Below, one piece after another: positions 11,291-23,850 of a stretch of 64,000 bases of DNA; within the stretch, counting starts at the first letter, position 1; each line of letters starts with the position of its first letter. Under the pieces are notes generated by a model that was given only the letters and a program-made list of their open reading frames with translations, did not search any database and was not told where the DNA came from. The DNA lies in contig OX421509.1 of NCBI GenBank assembly GCA_949126835.1, positions 14,936,279 to 15,000,278 on the forward strand, given 5' to 3'. The position numbers and the translations under genes are program-made. The stretch comes from Anisus vortex (Eukaryota > Mollusca > Gastropoda > Planorbidae).

Positions 11291-11363
11291 CCCTTACAGA
11301 CCCGGGCGCGTATATAGCGGAACTGAAGGCAGCATAGATAGAAGTAGCTCGGTACGGGAAGGG
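11291..11363 (+). mobile_element. 73-bp TTAA-flanked MITE (piggyBac-like), copy 1
   Basis: Bounded by TTAA on both sides (11287-11290 and 11364-11367). It starts CCCTTACAGACCCGGGCGCG and ends TCGGTACGGGAAGGG, giving a CCCTT...AAGGG terminal inversion. TTAA duplication plus CCCT-type ends is the signature of piggyBac elements and their deletion derivatives. A second copy of the same length lies inverted at 26045-26117. It is non-coding, so mobility would need a transposase from elsewhere. The terminal repeats match only for the first five bases, which keeps the class assignment tentative. Confidence 0.55.
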
Positions 11364-11699
11364 TTAATAGATGATTATTTGTATTTTGTTTCTAAAGCCA
11401 GAAAACCCAACTGGTAATAGATACTAGGAGAATAATGGGTTTTAAAGGGCCAGATACTGATTGACCCATAGTGCCCAAAGAATTACGGATACATTGAATT
11501 AATGTGGGGCAATACTAGGTAAGTACTGGCAACACAATCCCTTGTGTAAAAAAAATGATATTTTAAACTCCTCAGAACATGCAAATGTATCACACTTCAA
11601 TTATCTCCAAGGATAAATAAATTCTCCTGCGCCTGTGAACAGTCGTTAAATTGATATGATATAGTTCATTAGTTAAAGATAGAGTTAATGTCAACACAT
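11364..11699. other. Spacer, nothing recognised
   Basis: No supported features. Confidence 0.3.
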
Positions 11700-11906
11700 T
11701 CTATATGAAACAACTTGTCTCAGACACTAAGACAATCTGAGACAAAAGAGTCTTGTAAAAAGAGCTTAAAGACCTTTCTATTTGGCTAGTGGCTAGAATA
11801 CCGAAACATCTTCCACTTTCACTGCAATTTATTCCAAGAGCGCGCTGAGCATGCTAAATCTAATAGAATGGATATAAGCGCTGTATCATTATTATTATTA
11901 TTATTA
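11700..11906 (+). mobile_element. CR1/L2-like LINE 3' tail, family C
   Basis: The translated start (..LSQTLRQSET) matches the minus-strand peptide PQTLRESETK at 20806-21190, the end of a non-LTR RT ORF (..WNSLPQTLRES..). The shared 3' UTR follows (TGGCTAGTGGCTAG.., AGCGCGCTGAGCATGC, ATATAAGCGCTGTATC) and an (ATT)n tail. 5' truncated and not functional. Confidence 0.75.
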
Positions 11907-14854
11907 AATAGAAGTTCATACACCTAAGCACAATAATAATAATAATGTCACACGGTTTAATGACACAACAGATTATAGCCATATCATTTGCTGAAAAAGA
12001 AATCTACAATAGTTAAAATGAAGTACAATAAAAGTTTTCTCTTTTTGGTGTTTTCTTCTATACTTGAACAGACCTGATTCTGTCCCCTTTATTCTGTCTC
12101 TAGTCAGTAGACCAGTGTTACCAAGACCCTGGGGCTGGGGCGGTGGGCTAGAAGGGTTGGAGTCTGGATGTAATGACATTGACTTTTTACTTTGACCAAC
12201 CGAACGATTCCACAGAAGCAGGTCTAAAAAAAAGGCTTTTGTGGATTTTCGGAAATTCAAGGCTTTGCAGGGACCGGAAGTGACTTTAAATGAGTTTTTG
12301 AAAATGTGGCATTATTTTTGCTCTCTCGCTATAGATATACATATAAAACTAGAATTATTAAACTATTGTCATGTTAAAATATAAAAATAAATATTTATAA
12401 AGTAAGCAGTTTAGAAAGGTACAAAATTATAGTCATAGTAAAACTCAAGTTCTCGAAACAAAATCCAAAATTGGATGAAAAAGCATGGTTTACAAAAAAA
12501 CACTTTGGCCGTTAGCCAGTAAATCACTTATTGTATAGCTATACATTTAATATCAAAAGTCTGAATACATTACTTCGTCTGTATGGTATAGTGTCTGCTT
12601 ATGTAATATGTGTGAGTAAATTGATTAGAGAATAGTTTTTATTATTGAATAGTGTAGGTACATTAGCTTAGTACATCATTCTTCCAATCAGTTTCAATGT
12701 TTAATCAAATATCGTTTTAAAAGTACTCATCCATCTGTTGTAACAGTACAGAACGGACGATACATCTTTTTTTAAAAAAAGAAATGTGTTAACTTATCGA
12801 TTGTTTAGGCCTGGATTTCATTTAGAAATGTCCATAGAAAAGTTCCAGACTTTTTGTTTTTCAATAACGTAGAGTTATCTTTCTTTTCCTTTTTCTAATT
12901 TCTCTCGCTTTTTAATTCATTTTTGTTTTCTGTCCTTCATTTTCGCTGTTGTTCTGGTTGTTGTTCTGGTTGTTGTTCTAGTTGATGTTCTAGACACGTG
13001 ACTTTAAATTGAGGATGCCAAAGTTTATATTATTATGTTTTATTTTTATATACAAAGCTGCAAGTATCTACACTTTGCTCTTTAAAGCATTTTTTTTGGT
13101 CAACTTATATTTTTATGTTTGGGGGTTGGGGTAGGAGGGGCGTCTTTAACTAAGAGTGTAAATTAAAATGTCATTAGAGACTATCTACAAGAAGCCTGTG
13201 TGGCTCGCCCAACGCTCCGCCAATGCATTGTTGTGTTATGACACTCCTCGTCACGTGATGAACATTTTTAATGTTCTTAGGAAATACAAGTATTTCTAAT
13301 AGCCCGTTTTGTGACATTAAATCTTCTATATAACCCAATGATAATACTCGATACACAACCTTGGTCGAAATATACACACACCGATTGACAAAAACCACAT
13401 CTTGTGTCTATGCACACATTTTACGAAATAACTCAACATTAACAAGCGGTTGCCGACTCATTCTTTGTTTAAGACTGAACCCTTCTTTATTGAATCATAA
13501 ACGTTTCAACATTGCGTCCAACTAAGCCAGGCGTCAACAAGGACAGATTCGTTAAACGATACTCCAACCACCAATTTTTTTCTATCATATCGATACCCGG
13601 TTGTTGTTTTTATTTCATCTTCTTTGGTTGTTATATTGTATTTATGTTTTTCTTGACGATACACGAGCAAATATTCCATAACGCAATAACCCGAGGAGTG
13701 GGGAGGCAGAAAATAAAGTAATCGAATCCTAGAACAGCTTTTTCATCGATTACAAAGCTCTTCGCTTGTACGTGTGTGGACAGCTTTTTCACAAAAGTTT
13801 GGAAGAGTTGCCTTTTAGCAAATGTTTAACCCACTCAAAGCATAAATGACATATGGAAAGAAAAAAAAATTACTAATTGGTCTAGAGTGACTCTAGAGTC
13901 TAGATCTAATGCCATACACACAAAATATAAAATAAAGATTTTTTTCCATCAGTTTCTTCTAAGATATATTTTACATTAGTAGATTGTATTTCTCAAAATT
14001 TGACAGCTACATTTGTTTAATTCTTTTTAAACTAATTTTTTTTATTGTTTATACAATAATAATAAATAAACATGTTAAAGCTTGCTTTTTTTAAAGGCTT
14101 AAAATAACAACCAACCAAAAAGCACTTAATTTTGATATTCAACACTGTTGCACAGCGACGCGAGCTTCCGGCCTTCAAGAAACTAGATAACCAATCATTT
14201 CATTGTGTTTTCCCCTCAACACTTTTCTATGATCAAATTCTAACATTTCATATTTAGACTCCTTTAAATATTTTGTTTCATTTATTTAAATGCTGCATGT
14301 TAAATACTTAAATGTTCCTCTCGTCCTAGTTAAAAATTGGGTGCAAATCGAGAAATTCTAAGGGAGACAATTCCAGTTATCTATTTCTTTTTAATTTTGA
14401 GCAGTTTCTTTGAAAAAATTTTTTTTATAAATCAGTGCCATACATGTTTAAGTTTACCTACTCCATAAATAACCAGCCTGTCACCAACCTTAATGTATTT
14501 ATTATGGGCTTTGAAATTCTACTGCATGAGATGTCGTTATATTAACAATATTTTTTAAAAAAACATTCTATGAAATGTTTCGTTTCTATTGCGCTATCAT
14601 GTTTATAAAAGTAGATTCTTTTTTCTTTTTGTACAAAGAAATGAAAGAAGATATTGAAAAGGTTGAGCAATAAAAACACATTTTGTATAAATAATATGTC
14701 AGCAAAAATTTGTGTCCAAATATTCTGTTACAATTATTAATAACTGTTTGGCCGGAAGGGTTATTTCGCAATTTAAAACTATTTTTTTTTTAAAGTATTG
14801 AAATTATGTTTTAAAAATGTTATAATGTATTTTTAATGCTTTGTTCATATAGAC
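11907..14854. other. Long AT-rich stretch without recognised genes
   Basis: Frames at 11973-12260 (minus), 13174-13398 (minus) and 13512-13721 (plus) have no recognisable domain and no supporting splice or start context. 12950-12990 holds four imperfect copies of GTTGTTCTGGTT. Otherwise I see only homopolymer runs. Confidence 0.4.
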
Positions 14855-15098
14855 GAGTGGTCAGCAGCCTACGGAAAGCGTGCCAGACTTGGCACGCAGA
14901 ACATTGTTCAATGGCACGCAGAAGACAAAAATAAATTCAAGTGGCACGCGGGGAACCCCCTCCCCCCCCTAAAGGCTATTCAAGTCTCTTCAACAAGAAA
15001 GTGAGTGCAAAACCATGATGACTTTTAGGCTGTTGGTACGCTGATTGAGTTGGAAATCTTACATTGACACACTATTATCCAAACTTTGCCGACCTCTG
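14855..15098 (+). mobile_element. Buster-like hAT MITE, copy 1 (244 bp)
   Basis: Left end GAGTGGTCAGCAGCCTACGG, right end complementary to CAGAGGTCGGCAAAGTTTGG. Flanks ATATAGAC and ATCTAGCA agree at 5 of 8 positions and both have TA at positions 4-5. The interior includes GTGCCAGACTTGGCACGC and a right half (GTTGGTACGCTGATTGAGTT..) shared with the copies at 42813 and 45230. A C-run at 14960-14970 is a local expansion. Confidence 0.8.
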
Positions 15099-15830
15099 AT
15101 CTAGCAGACTATCAATTCACCCATCCATTAATCCATCCAGATATCCATCTATCCGTCCCTCCCCCCCCCTCCTCCCCACCCCACCTGTCACCTTAGCCTC
15201 TAATCAGTTATTTAAATCAAACATTTTCTTAAACAAATTCGAAATATAACGAAATCACTGTACGAGTCAGCGATTCTTTTATTACTAATCCATTTTTACC
15301 GTCTAACTTTTATATGCCAGGTCCACAGAATCACACGGATTGAAGCTGTATAGTGAACAACCTCTAATTCAATTGACGCCCGGTATCGATTCTGTTGCTT
15401 AGTATTATTTCACTTGTCTGGTATCGCCACCCCCTCGAAAAGTAACTCACAAAAAAGCCACGAATAATCGAATAAACGATACTTGTAGCTTGTCGCGTGA
15501 CTTGGAGAGTCAAGCTCTAGAATATTCTTTGATCAGCGGGGAAGAAAAAAAATGTTAAAATTATGGGATGCGGGCAATGGAATCTATTAACAAGAGAAAA
15601 ATCTCAGATTGATGTGAGACTAGGGTGACTAGAGAGAATTTAATTTTCACAACTAACGGGGAAGAAAAACGCCGATGTTCGTTATAAGTTTTCAATGGTC
15701 TGTCGTGTAGAAGTTTTAATCAGAATCATTCTACGCGCCATGTTTTTTTTCATCTTCGGAATTTCCCGTTTTTTCAGCATCTTTTTTACATAAAATTATT
15801 TCTGTGATTTCTAATGTTTTTGTTAACAAG
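15099..15830. other. Spacer, nothing recognised
   Basis: 15120-15165 is a CCATCCAT/CCC-rich low-complexity patch. No gene. Confidence 0.35.
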
Positions 15831-16135
15831 ACTTAAAACGAGTAACGGTCCCAATGTGTGCTTTCTGCAATGTCATTCAAACAGTTTCACACATTTTGTT
15901 GGAATGCAGTTACGTTTTGTGAAATTCGACATAAATACTATTATTGTAAACCCTTCAGCAAAATTAAACCAAAATGTATAATAAACTATATTAAAGACAC
16001 CCAACTGTACTACTTAATTTAAAGATATAAGAACAATAAAATGGATACAAGAAAACCGTGACAACCACGTTAACAATAAGGCCTTGTATAGCATTCGATG
16101 TTGATGGGCCGGAAATACAACAATTCAATTCAGCT
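15831..16135 (+). mobile_element. LINE 3' tail, family E (after the RNase H domain)
   Basis: TGTGTGCTTTCTGCAATGTC encodes CAFCN-type residues and CACATTTTGTTGGAATGCA encodes HILLEC, matching the C-terminal CxxC..HxxxxC knuckle of the minus-strand copy at 55990-56805. The 3' UTR also matches: TAATAAACTATATTAAAGAC, AATGGATACAAGAAAA, ATTCGATGTTGATGGGCCGG, then an AATTCAATTC-like end. Frameshifted and truncated. Confidence 0.8.
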
Positions 16136-16984
16136 CAAGTTGAACCACATATTGAACTACATACCTGAAGTTTGCAAGAGTATCGGGGAAATTTGGAAAA
16201 TAATAAACTAGAGTTTATCCGTAATTGCCACCCGTTAATGGATTATGAATGATACTATTACCAACCCCAGAGCATCGAAAAGTAGAAGAAAAGGTTTAAA
16301 GATTAGGCTAGATTATCATAATTTACTAGCGACAAGTCAACATAGTTTATTTTGCATTGTGACGTAGGAGGTCACTCCTATGCCCTATTCCGCCATCTTA
16401 TTTTTGTCATGTGACCTTTTGTTTTCATTGGTAAAGGCCAATGGTTAACGTCGTGGTTTATTCCACCTTGTGATTAGTCAACTCTCGTTGAGGACAGACG
16501 TCCCTCTCTCTGTCTCATTTTTGTCTGAACTGTTGTGTACCTTGTTTGTTGCTTCAAGTACAGTGTTCGTTTTTAAAATCTTTTGTGTTGACTTTGTAAA
16601 TACTAATAAAAGCCAGCTAGAACCCCGGATACAGTAACCGACATCCCTTGGACATGAGAGTAACATGCAACGAGTGGAATATTTGATGATATTTGAGCCC
16701 TATTATAGTCACATACATCACATACATAAATTTAAAGACAAGTCTAAAAAATTGTACTGGAAATGTATATCAGAATTTATCATACGATATATATATAGGC
16801 CAGTGGTATCGTGATAATATATTGGTCATCAAGTAGACAAAAATAATTTGGTCACGAAAAAACTAGAACTGTAGAACGCTCTAAGAAACAAACTTGTACA
16901 TTTTTGAAGGCATTTAACAAAAATACGTTTTTAGAAAATATAGTGCACGTTTTTTATTCTCGAATTCTCTATCAAAAACTGAAA
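16136..16984. other. Spacer, nothing recognised
   Basis: No supported gene. The minus-strand frame at 16478-16666 shows no family signature. Confidence 0.35.
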
Positions 16985-17275
16985 TCTATTTATAAAGTAC
17001 GATGTGTGTGTGTGGATTCCGATCCCGATTGGTTAATTGGAAGACACGTGACCTTAATGTCTCATATTTTACTTCTGCGATCTCGCTTTTAAAAAACCCT
17101 ATTACACAATTTAAAAAAAATTACTTTCTTAAATGTTTTCACTAAATAATGTATCATTATAAATACAATTATTATAGCTTTCTGTTCATTGTAGTGCATA
17201 CAATATTTTATTCTGTAGCTAAAGGCCTATGCAATTTCCACCCGGAAAACGCCGGGAAATTCAGCTTGTAAAAAA
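16985..17275 (-). repeat. Dispersed repeat X, copy 1
   Basis: On the minus strand it begins TACAAGCTGAATTTCCCGGC with a CCCGGCGTTTTCCGGG hairpin, then AATGAACAGAAAGCTATAAT and GAAAGTAATTTTTTTT; the far end carries CACGTG..CCAAT..GGGATCGG. Copies lie at 31105-31605 and 51285-51790. The class is unknown: there is no ORF, and target duplications were not resolved. Confidence 0.65.
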
Positions 17276-18640
17276 ATAATAAAATATGGAGTCATCAAAC
17301 CTTACTTCCGCTCTTGCATTAAAAGAACAGAATGGTTATGCCAATTATCTTTGATCCTCCCCCCCCCCCCCCCCCCTTTTGTTTTATTTCATGTAAACCT
17401 AGAGTAGAGTTCTGTCTGTCGTCTGGAACATTTATCATTTAGACAAGAACAGTACATGAAGTTCAAATTGTTCAAATATAAGCATCTGTCTAATTATGCA
17501 TAAAAAAATTTTTTTTAATCCTATTTGAGATTTGTACATATTGAGACAGTTTAAACATTGATTTAATAATAAAATACATTTGTTACACACGATTTGAGTT
17601 CAAAGGCTTTTTATATTTATTAGCACGTGACATCATTCAAACATTCGTCTACTAATGTAATTTACGAGCATTTCAATTGACAAGTCTTAACGTGTATGCA
17701 TGCATAAAAGGTCGACAAATAAAAAACATTTCCGGTCGAATTCAATCATATGTTTCGAAACATGTCTGTGTGCTACTTTACTGGTTGTACTCAAATTTGT
17801 TGGGGATTAAAATGTATTTCATTTCCAAAAGATGTTTACAAAACAAAACAATGTATTGTGAAAGTCAGAAGTGAAAAATCACCTTTTTAAAATCTCAAAC
17901 TTATTGCTAAATGCAAAGGAATTTTTGTTATTCGTTTTTATGAATCTACGAATTTTGTTTTTTAATAACCAAGAAACGCAACTCTTGACTAATTATTTTG
18001 TAAACAAATAAATATTTAACTTCACGCGACTAACACTTGAGTATTAGTTATCGCCTACTCACTTTTGATGTTAAAAAGGGATTCCTCATAACTAATATTG
18101 TATCCTTTGTATAATTCTAAAAGACTAGAACTGGCCGTCGAGGTTGAAATCAATTGTCAAACACCAGCAAAAGCATGTTTTTTTTGTTTATTTGTTTTTA
18201 AAATAGAACAGGAAGTTCACGAACATATGGGTTCAAAAGTTCACGCCTCATTAAGACTTGTCAATTATTTTATAATTATTTTCTCTTCTAGTTGTTCTTT
18301 CGCATTAAACACAAAACTTTTTTTTAAATAAAAAGCGTTTTCGGTATATATTTTGGTATATATTTTTAAATATAATTTGGAGTGTCTAGAAGGAATTAAT
18401 TGTATCTACACTATTTCTTACGAGAATAATTTCCTCGGTTTACGTCGGTTTCGGATTTCGTCCATTCTCGTCAAATAGACGAAAGAAGTGGTTTGACTGT
18501 ATTTTAAAAAACAATCATATACATAGAATAATTAGCTTTTATATGTCCTGTTGTCCCTTCAGTTAAAAGAAATTTAAACGTTGACAAACAAAAACATTCG
18601 TCGTAATAACATAAAATAAAATATAATTTTTTTATCTGAA
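17276..18640. other. AT-rich stretch with a C homopolymer
   Basis: A run of about 18 C lies at 17358-17378. Frames at 17677-17874 and 18098-18331 have no recognised domain. Confidence 0.4.
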
Positions 18641-19328
18641 ACCTGAAAATGAATATACTGAAAGATAATCTAAAACCTGAAAATGAATATACTGAAAGAT
18701 AATCTAAAACCTGAAAATGAATATACTGAAAGATAATCTAAAACCTGAAAATGAATATACTGAAAGATAATCTAAAACCTGAAAATAAATATACTGAAAG
18801 ATAATCTGAAACCTGAAAATGAATATACTAAAAGATAATCTAAAACCTGAAAATGAATATACTGAAAGATAATCTGAAACCTGAAAATGAATATACTGAA
18901 AGATAATCTAAAACCTGAAAATGAATATACTAAAAGATAATCTGAAACCTGAAAATGAATATACTGAAAGATAATCTAAAACCTGAAAATGAATATACTG
19001 AAAGATAATCTGAAACCTGAAAATGAATATACTGAAAGATAATCTGAAACCTGAAAATGAATATACTGAAAGATAATCTGAAACCTGAAATGGAATATAC
19101 TGAAAGATAATCTGAAACCTGAAAATGAATATACTGAAAGATAATCTGAAACCTGAAAATGAATATACTGAAAGATAATCTGAAACCTGAAAATGAATAT
19201 ACTGAAAGATAATCTGAAACCTGAAAATGAATATACTGAAAGATAATCTGAAACCTGAAAATGAATATACTGAAAGATAATCTAAAACCTGAAAATGAAT
19301 ATACTGAAAGATAATCTGAAACCTGAAG
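18641..19328. repeat. 34-bp minisatellite, about 20 copies
   Basis: The unit starts GAAAATGAATATACTGAAAG and continues ATAATCT(A/G)AAACCT. Two main variants (TCTAAAAC and TCTGAAAC) are partly interspersed: A types dominate the left, G types the right. Stop codons interrupt all frames. Confidence 0.97.
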
Positions 19329-20083
19329 GCTATTCAGGAACTAAATTATAAATGTATTGCATATCATTATACACTGATTTATACATCTAAATATAGCTCA
19401 AGTTTTATTTATTATGTCTCGATGTTGTTGTTTTTAATGATGGTTTCGTATTTCATTATATCAAATGTCGAATTTCTTCAATACATACATTATTTACGTC
19501 ACACCTTCTAACATTGATAACACTATAAGCTTATATCATAGAAAGGTTGATATGAAACTGTGATATATCATCTTATGAAAGATAAGACAACTCTCTACAG
19601 ACGCTACATCATACATTATTCATAGTGGACTCTGGTTATTCACTGTATCTAAGTATGTATCCTACACAAGGCGCTTACATTAAAGTGTGTTGAAATACAT
19701 AAACAACATACGAGGGCTCAAAGTGGGACGTTGTTGTTTTAATGTGGATAATAAGTACACAAGAACTTGCACTTTAATTAGATGAACCAATAAAATTACT
19801 TGATAGTTGTAAGTTGTACCAAGGTAAAAAAAAATGTATACTTCCAATAATGTGGACGCCAAAGTTAAGAACAATGTAATAGATCAAACAACTATCAGCG
19901 TTTTTTTTTTTTTTTCAAATATTTATTTCACGACAAAATAATTTTTATGCCTGTAGTTTTCGTGAGAAAACATTCAAGCTGTGGGGGAGGTGTGAACAGA
20001 GAACATTAGAACAACAAATCCAGGAAAGAAAAATAGAAACAACAGATTTAGACAGAACTTAGAGTGGAAACCCCAGGGCAAAT
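19329..20083. other. Spacer, nothing recognised
   Basis: AT-rich, with a T homopolymer near 19900. No supported gene. Confidence 0.35.
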
Positions 20084-20262
20084 GAAATAGGAGGAAGACC
20101 CAAGCGAACGTGGAGACGAAGCATGTTGGATGAGGCTGGAAGAACTGGAAAGAGCTGGGAAGAATTGAAGCGAATGGCAAGAGACCGCGGAGAGTCGCGT
20201 GTTTTGACAGCGGCCCTATGTTCCACAAGGAACACAAAGGATAGATGATGATGGCGATGGTG
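20084..20262 (+). mobile_element. LINE 3' tail, family B (GRPKRTWRR motif)
   Basis: The plus strand encodes GGRPKRTWRRSMLDEAGRTG, then KSWEELKRMARDRGESR and ALCSTRNTKD before a stop, followed by GATGATGATGG. This is the conserved C-terminal segment (GRP..TWRR..., W..., A.DR) of a large group of animal non-LTR retrotransposon ORFs. Nothing upstream is intact, so it is a 5'-truncated insertion. Confidence 0.8.
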
Positions 20263-20537
20263 ATGAGATTTCGTGTTCCACTTACATTTTTTAATGTATC
20301 GGCCATCTTATAAGTCACCTATAACACGGATGAATTTGCATGTAATTTGCATACATTTGAACACAATCAATAGAATGTCTATAATTGTAAGTATACTCAC
20401 GTGACGATTTATGTTTACTCTGTTATGTAACACTAGATATTATCTAGATATTATGTTTATCCTAAAAAAATGTTGACCTTGAAAGATTCGACACAGTAAA
20501 AATTTTACGTTTTATTTTTATCTGAAACATACAGAAC
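20263..20537. other. Spacer, nothing recognised
   Basis: Short AT-rich interval. Confidence 0.3.
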
Positions 20538-20722
20538 GTCTCTAACACACGTCTCTAACACACGTCTCTAACACACGTCTCTAACACACGTCTCTAACAC
20601 ACGTCTCTAACACACGTCTCTAACACACGTCTCTAACACGTCTCTAACACACGTCTCTAAACACACGTCTCTAACACACGTCTCTAACACACGTCTCTAA
20701 CACACGTCTCTAACACGTCTCT
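20538..20722. repeat. 13-bp minisatellite, about 14 copies
   Basis: The unit is GTCTCTAACACAC. Two copies have lost an AC and one has an extra A (TAAACACAC), giving 11- and 14-bp variants. Confidence 0.95.
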
Positions 20723-20805
20723 TACGTAGGTCGAATTTGAACCAATAAACTTTAGTTCATACCTTCTCTATCTGGCAACTCTTTTAGTGAATGGTACAAT
20801 AATAA

Positions 20806-21190
20806 TAATAATAATAATAATGATTATTGATATAGAGCTTGTATCCATGCTATTAGTTAAATTACGCATGCTCAGTGCGCTCTTGGAGTAAATTGCAGTG
20901 ACAGTTGAATTCGTGTGTAAGACACCCAGCCACTAGCCAAAGAGAAAGTCTTTAAGCTCATTTTTTAAAAGACTATTTTGTCTCAGATTCTCTTAGTGTC
21001 TGAGGTAAGCTGTTCCATATAGAAGGCGCCAGAGATTTAAATGAGCGCACTCCCATGTACTTCTTTTTGTGTCCAGCCACACTAGAAATTTTAAGAAGTA
21101 ACTGTGATGAAGAGCGCAGTTCCCTTGATGGCGCTTGCTTTGATAATGCCTTCTTCAATCCAGTGATAAATAAACTCTTCAGGATTTCAC
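20806..21190 (-). mobile_element. CR1/L2-like LINE 3' tail with RT C-terminus, family C
   Basis: Minus-strand frame 20973-21158 encodes a peptide with SRELRSSSQLLL, then MGVRSFKSLAPSIWNSLPQT and LRESE, matching the FS..AP..WNSLP..LR motif at the end of CR1/L2-group reverse transcriptase ORFs. After a stop come KNELKDFLFG-like residues, the 3' UTR shared with 11700-11906, and an (ATT)n tail at 20803-20830. Truncated at its 5' end. Confidence 0.85.
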
Positions 21191-22417
21191 AATCCTGTTA
21201 AATATCGTCAATCAGCTTCAATTTAAACTCGATCATTAAATATTAACACCAACAAAATTCAACAGTAAAGCAACCAACACCAACAAAATACTAGCAAAAG
21301 AAAAAAACAACAATATAAAACTAACATTAAATTCTGCATATTTTCTCAAGCACAAAAAAAATAATACAATAATCATAGAATTTATTTGAGCTGTGAACTG
21401 CTGTTTCGAAAAGTGAAAGATGTAGAGAAAAAAAACAACAACATATTTTGAACTAATCGAATGAGGACACAAATAAAACGTCTTGACATCTTCTCGGTGT
21501 CATATGTCAATTGACATTATCAAATTACAGGGCACTTGTTTACGATTTTCATCAATCGAAACGTGGAAGCGGCGAGGATAATTTCATTGTAAACTTAGCA
21601 CTGCACTATATAATTAGAGTTTGCTTCAACCAATGGAAGACCGTATTGATTTATTTAAACACCGGACAATGGGCCATTGTTTAGCACATCCGGGCGCCGA
21701 TATTACTACTTCCGTTGTTGGATTTGCCCTATTTAACAAGCACTTTCTTAAAGTAATCGATTCCTAATTCAATTATACAAAATCTCAAAGTCCAGAATAT
21801 GCAAAAAGAATTTTTTTTCTCGTACAGATAACATGCTGCGGGTTAACCTGTTTCCTAGGTTACGACAATGCAGAACTACGTATATTATACAGCTAATAGG
21901 AACTATACGGTTGAACCGAGAAATTAATCTTCTTACTGCAAATAATTTCCGCCTCTAAGACCAAAGGCTATAAGGGGATTGTGTACGCAGGTCAAAGCCG
22001 AGCTGCCTTTCGTTTAGTTTTCTAGAGCCACTAAGAGATGTGAAAACTGTGCCTTGCATATAAATCAGAGATAATAAAGAACAAATTCTGGCATTCTTAT
22101 ATATTAAATGTGTTATTAATTGTCTTATACATCCCAGTATGCCTCATCTCATGTAGTTTCTCTGATGGCTTACGATGGCTTTTTGGGCTATGACAGAAGC
22201 TCGCCACAACAGGTGCTGCATTTACACAACGTAGGCATTTGTACACGTTGAATGAAGGAGGAACAGCGGGACTACGTGAAGTAAAGTTAGTTACTTCATT
22301 AAAGTGATAACAATTCATTTAATATACAGTACAAAATCAAAAAAATCAAATAAATAAATGAACATTTTGGATTTGCCGACGAAAGGTTATTTATATTTTT
22401 TTGTCAAACTTCTTCCG

Positions 22418-22452
<35 letters not shown>

Positions 22453-22789
22453 TAAATGCGCCTGCTATACGGGAATGTGTCTTTTTCCTATCCACATATT
22501 TCACATATTTCAAGTAACCCCTTCCATGTCAGAACGCCACTCGCTTAGGTGCCCGACTACGGTTCGAGTTGATCCGAGCGTTGGGTTTCTCCAGGGAAAT
22601 ATCCGATAATGGAGGGCAAACATACTCCACCAATCAATGGGCCGGAATGATGACAGGAATAACTTTTAGACATGGACGAATCAACAGCCAAGTATATATT
22701 GTCATAGATTGGAAATCACAAAGGCTTCTTTTGAAATATATAATCAGATTGTTTTAGGAACAAAATAATTTTTTTGACGTCAGATAACA
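21191..22789. other. AT-rich stretch, nothing coding recognised
   Basis: An (ATT)n(AT)n tract lies at 22419-22455. The overlapping short frames at 22358-22757 have no recognised domain. Confidence 0.35.
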
Positions 22790-22866
22790 CCATTCTATTA
22801 ACATCAAAGTAACACCTTCCTATCGACCTAAAGTAACACCTTCCTACCGACCTACAGTAACACCAT
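22790..22866. repeat. Short array of about 28 bp, three copies
   Basis: AGTAACACCTTCCTA(T/C)CGAC with CATCAA/CTAAA/CTAC linkers, flanked by related ATAACACCATTCTATTA copies. Confidence 0.75.
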
Positions 22867-23661
22867 TCTATTATATATTATATATACATTGCCAAAAGTC
22901 TCAAAGAGAGAAAGAAAAGAAACAATAAAAATCTCGTCATGTAAATGAAAAGACGGAAGTTGAAGTTTCTCCAATCATAATTCACAAGACACAGGTTCTT
23001 GTAATGACGGTGCTGATTGGTTGTTGTAATTAGAGTATGGAAGCCTCACTAAAGAGTGCGCAGAAAGCATATATCTACAGAAAAACAAAAAATTTAATCA
23101 ATTAAGTCAGAACACACATTGGTAAATAAGAAGAAATGCCTTGTTTTGTCAATTCGCCAAATGCCAATTCGCTGAAAAAAAAAAAAAAAAAAAAAGCTGT
23201 TTTCAAAAGCCGAACATTGTTTTTTAAATCTTTAAGTCAGATATTCCGAGATTTTTATATAATGAATTAATATAGCATTGTTATAAAGTATGATTGTTCA
23301 TGGAATTGAAGAAACTAATGTGTGTGTGTTTTTTTTAAACCTGCTATTATCTGCAAAGATAGAAAGAAATGAATGAGAAAAATAAAACGAATAAAGACTT
23401 TTAGAGAGGGCATTTAAAATTCAAAATATGGAAATCGTCTGCCCATTTGCTTTTCAGATGGCCTTGAACCTCAAGGGCCGCAAATTTAAATGTAAATTAA
23501 AGTTTTGGCGTGACGTATTTTTTCTTTCTGCTTCGTTTTATTTCTTCGATTGCTTTTTGCTGTTCTTGATTTTTAAGACTCGATAAAAAAGACATTTTTT
23601 TTAATTTAATTCGTCTTAACCTTTTAGAGTAGTTTATATTTATATATTTTTACAAGGTAAA
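22867..23661. other. Spacer with poly(A)
   Basis: A run of about 20 A at 23174-23194. No gene recognised. Confidence 0.35.
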
Positions 23662-23850
23662 GTAATCTATTCCTTGGTCAAGTTGGTCCATGGTACAAGT
23701 TAAGCAGCATTCTCCAGTTTCCCAAGCCACAGCTTATAGGGTGATTGCGTGGCCAGCAAAAAGCCCAGCTGCCTTTACTTTTATCCATGCTTATGATAGT
23801 CGTTAGGCATCCCATCGGACGTAGGTAAACTTTTAGGCACATTTGAGTCC
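23662..23850 (-). mobile_element. Partial SINE (3' body, tRNA head lost)
   Basis: GTCAAGTTGGTCCATGG, CAGTTTCCCAAGCCACAGC, TAGGGTGATTGCGTGGCCAG and GCTGCCTTTACTTTTATCCA are in family order. The copy ends before the B-box end. Confidence 0.7.

Noticed and set aside
20263..20275. Triplet GAT/ATG repeats as a coding repeat
   Set aside because: They are the 3' tail of a LINE (GATGATGATGG), matching the tails at 7360, 36195 and 61236.
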